Part shown: one piece after another, positions 7,692 to 11,257 of the stretch
Layout of the letters: the number at the start of each line of letters is the position of its first letter
Numbering within the stretch: position 1 is the stretch's first letter
From: Clostridia bacterium
GTDB taxonomy: Bacteria > Bacillota > Clostridia > Oscillospirales > Acutalibacteraceae
Assembly (NCBI GenBank): GCA_024404065.1
Contig: JAKSQR010000035.1
Span: 1 to 11,257, forward strand
Length of the DNA stretch: 11,257 nt
Direction of reading: 5' to 3'
The notes under the pieces: model-generated
Database searches by the model: none
What the model saw: the letters and a program-made list of their open reading frames with translations, nothing else
What the model was told of the DNA's origin: nothing
Made by a program: the position numbers and the translations under genes

Positions 7692-9192
7692 AATATTCGG
7701 GACCCTTTGCTACCTCAAAGCTGAATTTTACGCCGTCTTCGGTATTTTCTGCACCGAAGGGGCAGTTGTGATTATTCATAATGCTCTTAACAATGGAAAG
7801 ACCAAGACCAAAACGGTTTTCGCTTCTGCCGTGAGCCTTGTCTGCCCTGTAAAAGCTATCCCATATCTCAGGCATATCTGCGCCGTCAATGGGTGTGCCT
7901 GTATTGAATACAGTAATTTTTATGGTTTCTCCCTTATCCTCTGAGGTGATTGTAATTTTCTTATCACCTGAGCAGTGGGAAATAGCATTTGTAATATAGT
8001 TTTTAAGTACAATCTCAATTTTATCACCCTGAGCAAAGCACTCAAGTGAAAGGGGCACCTGATTGTCAACAGTAATCCCATTCTGATTTATCTGCAGTGA
8101 AAGGTGAGAGAGCAGGTTAGCTACATTTTCACCTATATCATAGTAATCAGGGTTAAAGGGTGATGACTTGCTCTCAAGCCTTGAAAGCTCAAGAAGCTCA
8201 AGCACAAGCTCATTCATACGCTGACTTTCCTGATTTATAATGCCACAGTATTCTTTAATAACCTGCGGGTCATCACTTATGCCCTCATAAAGACCCTCCG
8301 CATAGCCTGAGATAATGGCAATGGGAGTTTTAAGCTCGTGAGAAACGTTGCTGATGAATGACTTACGTGCGTTATCAAGGGCAAGCCTTAATTCAATATC
8401 CTTCTCTAACTGTTCATTTTTATCCTTAAGGTCCACAAGTGTGGAGTCAAGGGTGTTTGAAAGGGTGTTAATGCTTTTGCCAAGCTCACCGATTTCATCC
8501 TCTCCATAATTATCGCACTTTTTAGAGAAATCAAGGGCTGCCATGTTTTTGGTAACCTTATTCATTTCCTCCACAGGTTTTGTAAACCTTGTGGCAATAG
8601 TGAGAAACAGCACGCCGATTATAACTACAAGCAGTATGTTGTAAACAGAGTAAACACCTGCTGCTATATCAACTACGCCCTCAACATCTGCAACAGGGGA
8701 GAAAATGTGAAGAATGTCACCTGTAGAAAGGTCGTATGTGTATATGAAATACTCTGCGTTTGTAGCAAGCTTTTTCTTTACCTCAAAGTTATCATAACCA
8801 AAGGTTTTTGCCCCTGTCATAGTAGCCTGCATTTCATCGTATGCAGCTTTGTTATTGCTTGCAGAGCCGAAATGGCTGCTGCTTAAGGGAGTGCCGTAGC
8901 CCTGTGTGGTATAGAGCAAAAAGCCTTCCTCATCAACAATTTCAAAATCTATATTATGATTCTCTGCAAGAGAGTAAAGGTCAATATAATATGTGCCTGA
9001 GTCGGGAATCAGGGTATCAATTGTATCTGCAACAGAGCATAGCTGATGGTAGGTTTTGCTTGTAAACACTCTGAAAAGCAGAGAGTTTGAAAACAGCGCT
9101 GTAATTGCAATAGATACAAGCAGAATGAATAAAACGGAAGCGAATATTTTAGCCCTGATTTTCCCCTGTAAAAACTTTAAGGGAGATTTCAA
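7678..9192 (-). CDS. membrane sensor histidine kinase (HAMP-HisKA-HATPase)
   Basis: The protein has 504 residues. Membrane segments lie at about 15-38 and 182-201, enclosing an extracellular sensor region of about 140 residues with no motif I can name. HAMP follows (about 201-253, beginning TRFTKPVEEMNKV), then a short coiled linker (DLKDKNEQLEKDIELR). The dimerisation/phosphoacceptor domain has FISNVSHELKTPI with His285. The ATP-binding domain has the N box KNYITNAISH (N402), the G1-like VFNTGTPI (429-435), the F-box IWDSFYRADKAH and the G2 box GLGLSI (462-467). The NTG variant of the G1 box is usual in VanS-like kinases. It should phosphorylate the adjacent response regulator. The start codon is TTG (9192-9190), overlapping the regulator stop as TTGA, with GAGGTG 8 bases upstream. 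The stimulus is unknown. Confidence 0.95.
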   Translation of the reverse strand: MKSPLKFLQGKIRAKIFASVLFILLVSIAITALFSNSLLFRVFTSKTYHQLCSVADTIDTLIPDSGTYYIDLYSLAENHNIDFEIVDEEGFLLYTTQGYGTPLSSSHFGSASNNKAAYDEMQATMTGAKTFGYDNFEVKKKLATNAEYFIYTYDLSTGDILHIFSPVADVEGVVDIAAGVYSVYNILLVVIIGVLFLTIATRFTKPVEEMNKVTKNMAALDFSKKCDNYGEDEIGELGKSINTLSNTLDSTLVDLKDKNEQLEKDIELRLALDNARKSFISNVSHELKTPIAIISGYAEGLYEGISDDPQVIKEYCGIINQESQRMNELVLELLELSRLESKSSPFNPDYYDIGENVANLLSHLSLQINQNGITVDNQVPLSLECFAQGDKIEIVLKNYITNAISHCSGDKKITITSEDKGETIKITVFNTGTPIDGADMPEIWDSFYRADKAHGRSENRFGLGLSIVKSIMNNHNCPFGAENTEDGVKFSFEVAKGPEYYENK

Positions 9193-9878
9193 GTGTTGTT
9201 CACCTCAATTTTATATCCTGCACCGTAAACGGTTTTAAGATGGCTTTCACCCCATGAGCCAAGCTTTGTTCTGAGCCTTGCAACGTGGGAATCAACTGTG
9301 CGGGCATCGCCTTCAAAATCAATGCCCCATATATCGTCAAGCAGATTATCACGGGAGAAAATTCTGCCCGGATTTTTCATAAGCTTTACGATTATGTTAT
9401 ATTCTTTAATAGTCAGCTCAATTTCTCTGCCGTTGAGTGTAACAGAGTGAGCAGGTAAATTTATTGTTAAATCATCAATAGAGAGAATATCTGCAGAGTG
9501 TGTTTCGGGCCTTGCCTCTGAGCGTTTAAGAAGTGCCTGCACACGCTTAACAAGTATTGTAGGGCTGAAGGGCTTTGTAACAAAGTCGTCTGCGCCGGAC
9601 TCAAATGATACGATCTCGTCAAACTCCTGTGTGCGGGCTGTAAGCACAATAATGGGCACGGAGCTGGTTTCACGGATTTTTTTACATACGCCCCAGCCGT
9701 CAACCTCAGGCATCATAATATCGCACACAACAAGGCTTATATCACTTTCAGCGGAGAATTTTTCGATAGCGTCCTTTCCGTCAACTGCCTCTATTGTTTC
9801 ATAGCCGGAATTTTTAAGGAAGTCACATACAAGCCTTCTGATGAGGGCCTCATCATCTGCAACAAGTATTTTGCTCAT
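9189..9878 (-). CDS. OmpR/PhoB-family response regulator
   Basis: The protein has 229 residues from the ATG at 9878. The receiver domain (about 1-118) has the acidic pair D8-D9, phosphoacceptor D53 in VVCDIMMPEVDGWG, Thr80 in IIVLTAR and Lys102 in DDFVTKPFSP. The C-terminal winged-helix DNA-binding domain (about 130-229) shows LTIKEYNIIVKLMKNPGRIF, the DNLLDDIWG block, RTVDSHVARLRTKLG and the final YGAGYKI, all standard. It is the first gene of the long minus-strand run and the partner of the kinase just downstream. The start at 9878 is preferred over an ATG at 9914 because AGGTGG lies 7 bases upstream and the protein then begins MSKILVADDE, the usual family start. Target genes cannot be read from the sequence; the lipoprotein operon and the divergent amidase gene are reasonable candidates. 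Confidence 0.96.
   Translation of the reverse strand: MSKILVADDEALIRRLVCDFLKNSGYETIEAVDGKDAIEKFSAESDISLVVCDIMMPEVDGWGVCKKIRETSSVPIIVLTARTQEFDEIVSFESGADDFVTKPFSPTILVKRVQALLKRSEARPETHSADILSIDDLTINLPAHSVTLNGREIELTIKEYNIIVKLMKNPGRIFSRDNLLDDIWGIDFEGDARTVDSHVARLRTKLGSWGESHLKTVYGAGYKIEVNNT
9201..9206 (-). promoter_or_regulatory. ribosome-binding site deciding a TTG start of the kinase
   Basis: GAGGTG on the minus strand lies inside the end of the regulator gene, 8 bases before the TTG at 9192. It supports the rare TTG start that shares two bases with the TGA stop of the regulator. Confidence 0.7.
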
Positions 9879-9885
9879 ATCTCCG

Positions 9886-9891
9886 CCACCT
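9886..9891 (-). promoter_or_regulatory. ribosome-binding site deciding the regulator start
   Basis: AGGTGG on the minus strand sits 7 bases before the ATG at 9878, and there is no comparable site before the upstream in-frame ATG at 9914. This supports the shorter, 229-residue regulator. Confidence 0.75.
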
Positions 9892-9934
9892 TTCAGATAA
9901 AAATAATTGGGCATATTAGTCCATAATCAAAGTT

Positions 9935-9963
9935 ATTTTATCACTTATATTATTATAAATCAA
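9935..9963 (-). promoter_or_regulatory. predicted promoter of the two-component/lipoprotein operon
   Basis: Reading the minus strand, TTGATT (9963-9958) is followed by a 17-base spacer and TAAAAT (9940-9935). TG lies one base before the -10, forming an extended -10. This matches sigma-A promoters. Transcription would start near 9928, giving a leader of about 50 bases before the regulator ATG. It is the only good promoter I see for the whole minus-strand run. Confidence 0.6.
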
Positions 9964-10020
9964 GTTATAAATAAAATAAGGGCAGCCGAATTTAATAATC
10001 ATACACATAAGATAAAACTG

Positions 10021-10049
10021 TTGTAACAAATGGTAAAAAATGATATTAT
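10021..10049 (+). promoter_or_regulatory. predicted promoter of the Ntn-hydrolase gene
   Basis: TTGTAA (10021-10026), a 17-base spacer and TATTAT (10044-10049), with TG at 10041-10042 as an extended -10, fit a sigma-A promoter. Transcription would begin near 10056, leaving only about 20 bases before the GTG at 10077. The -10 ends where the palindrome at 10049-10062 begins. Confidence 0.6.
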
Positions 10050-10062
10050 GTTACCAGTAACA
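10049..10062. promoter_or_regulatory. perfect 14-base palindrome, possible operator
   Basis: TGTTAC-CA-GTAACA is a perfect inverted repeat with 6-base arms. It covers the predicted transcription start and touches the ribosome-binding site. A third copy of the half-site, GTAACA, lies at 10023-10028 across the -35. The placement suits a repressor or regulator site; alternatively the repeat could form a weak hairpin in the leader. The binding protein is unknown. Confidence 0.4.
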
Positions 10063-10068
10063 AGGCGG
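10063..10068 (+). promoter_or_regulatory. ribosome-binding site choosing the second GTG
   Basis: AGGCGG lies 8 bases before the GTG at 10077 but overlaps the earlier in-frame GTG at 10068, which therefore has no properly spaced site. This favours the start at 10077. Confidence 0.65.
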
Positions 10069-10076
10069 TGAAAACG

Positions 10077-11222
10077 GTGAAAAGAAAAATAATATGCGTA
10101 TTGCTTGTGGCAGTTTTAATGTTATCCGCAGGCTGCGGCAAGGAGATAACCGAAGAAACAAAAACTTCGGCTGCTACTGAGACTACAACTGAGACAACTA
10201 CAGAAACTACAACTGAGATAACTACCGAAGCTACAACCACTACAAAGGCAAAAACTGATGCTATATCTGCAGTAAACATTTACCCATCAAAAGCGGTAAA
10301 ATATATAAACAACAGCTTTTCTTATGCTTCCTATACAGGCGATTATGGTCTTGATACCTTTCTGAGAGAGGGCGGAGCAAAAAACAATGATGACCTGCTT
10401 GTTTTCTTTACACAGTGTATCGCATTAGGTAAAGTCAAGCTGGATTTCACCCTGCCCGGTATAGGCTGCAGCACCATTGCAGTGCCATCAGCAGACGGCG
10501 GATATTATTTCGGCAGAAATTTTGACTGGAATTACTGCGATACTATGATAATGGTTACAAAGCCATCAAAGGGATATAAATCAATTTCTACAGTAAACAC
10601 ATCATTCTTAAAGGTTGACGGCATAGAGCTTACAGAGGATATGATAAGATTCTGCGCTATATATTCACCCCTTGATGGTATGAATGAAAAGGGGCTTTGC
10701 ATAAGCGTAAATATGGTAAATGACGGCAATGCAACCATTGAGCAGAATACAAACAAAACCGACCTTACAACCTCAACTGCAGTAAGGCTTTTACTTGACA
10801 GAGCAGCAACAGTAGATGAAGCGGTAAACCTGCTGAAAGGCTATGATATGCACGCCTCCTACGGTTATATGATTCACTTTGCAATAAGCGATAAAAGCGG
10901 AAAATCCGTAGCGGTTGAGTACATAAACAATAAGCTCTATGTAACAGAAACAAAGGTGCTTACCAATTTTTATGTGACCGAAGGAAGTAAATACGGCATA
11001 GGCTCAAAGGAATCCGTAACAAGATATGATATGCTTAATGCCCTTATTGAAGAAACACCTGCAATGAGTAAGGAGCAGGTAAGGGATGCCCTTAGCACAG
11101 TAAGCAAAAACAGCAACGAATTTAAAACAACGGTGTGGTCAGTAATTTATGACCAGAAAAATATGACCGCCACATACTTCTGGAATGGCAATTTCAAAAA
11201 AGCTTATGTGGTGACGCTTTAA
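10077..11222 (+). CDS. lipid-anchored Ntn-hydrolase (choloylglycine hydrolase/penicillin acylase/acyltransferase superfamily)
   Basis: The protein has 381 residues. The basic start, hydrophobic core and LSAGC lipobox (Cys20) indicate a surface lipoprotein. A Thr/Glu-rich linker (about 35-57) follows, then about 75 residues of pro-segment, then GIGCSTIAVP with candidate nucleophile Cys131. From there GRNFDW gives Arg147 and Asp150, 16 and 19 residues after the Cys, the same spacing as Cys2, Arg18 and Asp21 of bile salt hydrolases. Also present are MNEKGLCISVNMV (Asn212), VLTNFY (Asn297) and SVTRYDML (Arg316), matching the remaining active-site set. Such enzymes cut linear amide bonds, or transfer acyl groups. 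Because the Cys is internal, self-cleavage before Cys131 is required for an N-terminal nucleophile, as in isopenicillin N acyltransferase and N-acylethanolamine amidases. The substrate is unknown; a bile salt role is only one option. An alternative GTG start is at 10068. Confidence 0.86.
   Translation: MKRKIICVLLVAVLMLSAGCGKEITEETKTSAATETTTETTTETTTEITTEATTTTKAKTDAISAVNIYPSKAVKYINNSFSYASYTGDYGLDTFLREGGAKNNDDLLVFFTQCIALGKVKLDFTLPGIGCSTIAVPSADGGYYFGRNFDWNYCDTMIMVTKPSKGYKSISTVNTSFLKVDGIELTEDMIRFCAIYSPLDGMNEKGLCISVNMVNDGNATIEQNTNKTDLTTSTAVRLLLDRAATVDEAVNLLKGYDMHASYGYMIHFAISDKSGKSVAVEYINNKLYVTETKVLTNFYVTEGSKYGIGSKESVTRYDMLNALIEETPAMSKEQVRDALSTVSKNSNEFKTTVWSVIYDQKNMTATYFWNGNFKKAYVVTL
10179..10238 (+). 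repeat. five 12-base tandem repeats coding a Thr/Glu linker
   Basis: Five imperfect units of the form GAGACTACAACT run head to tail and keep the reading frame (four codons each), giving ETTT, ETTT, ETTT, EITT, EATT. They lie just after the lipobox, so they probably form a stretched, possibly glycosylated spacer between membrane and enzyme. The unit number may vary between strains. Confidence 0.85.
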
Positions 11223-11231
11223 GGAGAAATT

Positions 11232-11257
11232 ATGAGTATTAAGGTTGAAGTAAAATA
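11232..11257 (+). CDS. start of an unidentified gene, cut by window edge
   Basis: Only nine codons are visible, beginning MSIKVEVK. The ATG has an AAGGAG site at 11221-11226, 5 bases upstream, which overlaps the TAA stop of the hydrolase gene (TAAGGAG). This tight arrangement suggests co-transcription with the hydrolase. Nothing can be said of its function. Confidence 0.6.

Noticed and set aside
9879..9914. Twelve-residue longer start of the response regulator (ATG at 9914)
   Set aside because: There is no ribosome-binding site before it, and the extra residues precede the usual MSKILVADDE family start, which has a good site.
10077..11222. Naming the Ntn-hydrolase a bile salt hydrolase
   Set aside because: The catalytic Cys is internal and the protein is a lipoprotein with a pro-segment, unlike classical bile salt hydrolases; only superfamily-level assignment is supported.

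Overview
The window looks like chromosomal DNA from a low-to-moderate GC, Gram-positive anaerobe of the class Clostridia, probably a gut member of the Oscillospiraceae/Ruminococcus type. The evidence is strong AGGAGG-type Shine-Dalgarno sites, short intergenic gaps, two lipoproteins with Clostridia-like signal peptides, an OmpR/HisKA two-component pair, a DUF5696-type protein and a gut-typical fucose isomerase/mutarotase set. TGA, TAA and GTG/TTG codons behave normally. No RNA genes, insertion sequences, phage genes or CRISPR arrays were seen.

Positions 1-9878 are one unbroken minus-strand run of nine genes. In transcription order they are: response regulator, sensor histidine kinase, DUF5696-like lipoprotein, MIF-family tautomerase, short ComEA-like membrane protein, asparaginyl-tRNA synthetase (asnS), L-fucose mutarotase (fucU), RhaB/FucK-type sugar kinase, and L-fucose isomerase (fucI, cut by the window edge). 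Every junction is an overlap or a gap under 30 bases, and no terminator is visible between genes. The layout falls into three blocks: a signalling and cell-surface block (9878-5454), a small mixed block (5443-4750), and asnS followed by the fucose block (4721-1). The fucose enzymes supply the first steps of L-fucose catabolism (beta/alpha interconversion, isomerisation to L-fuculose, phosphorylation). The aldolase and the transporter are not in view.

Positions 9879-10076 are an AT-rich divergent control region. Both directions have a promoter with a 17-base spacer and an extended -10 (TGn) element. A perfect 14-base palindrome lies between the plus-strand -10 and the ribosome-binding site.

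On the plus strand, 10077-11222 encodes a lipid-anchored Ntn-hydrolase of the choloylglycine hydrolase / penicillin acylase / acyltransferase superfamily. It has a Thr/Glu repeat linker and an internal catalytic Cys that implies self-cleavage. A further gene starts at 11232 with its own ribosome-binding site and runs off the window.

The most noteworthy items are the self-processing surface amidase divergent from a two-component operon, the bacterial MIF homologue without the CxxC motif, the RhaB-type kinase in a fucose context, and the fusion of asnS to the fucose genes. I did not find clear proof of a wholly new system. The best candidate for one is the regulator-sensor-DUF5696-MIF unit facing the amidase gene.
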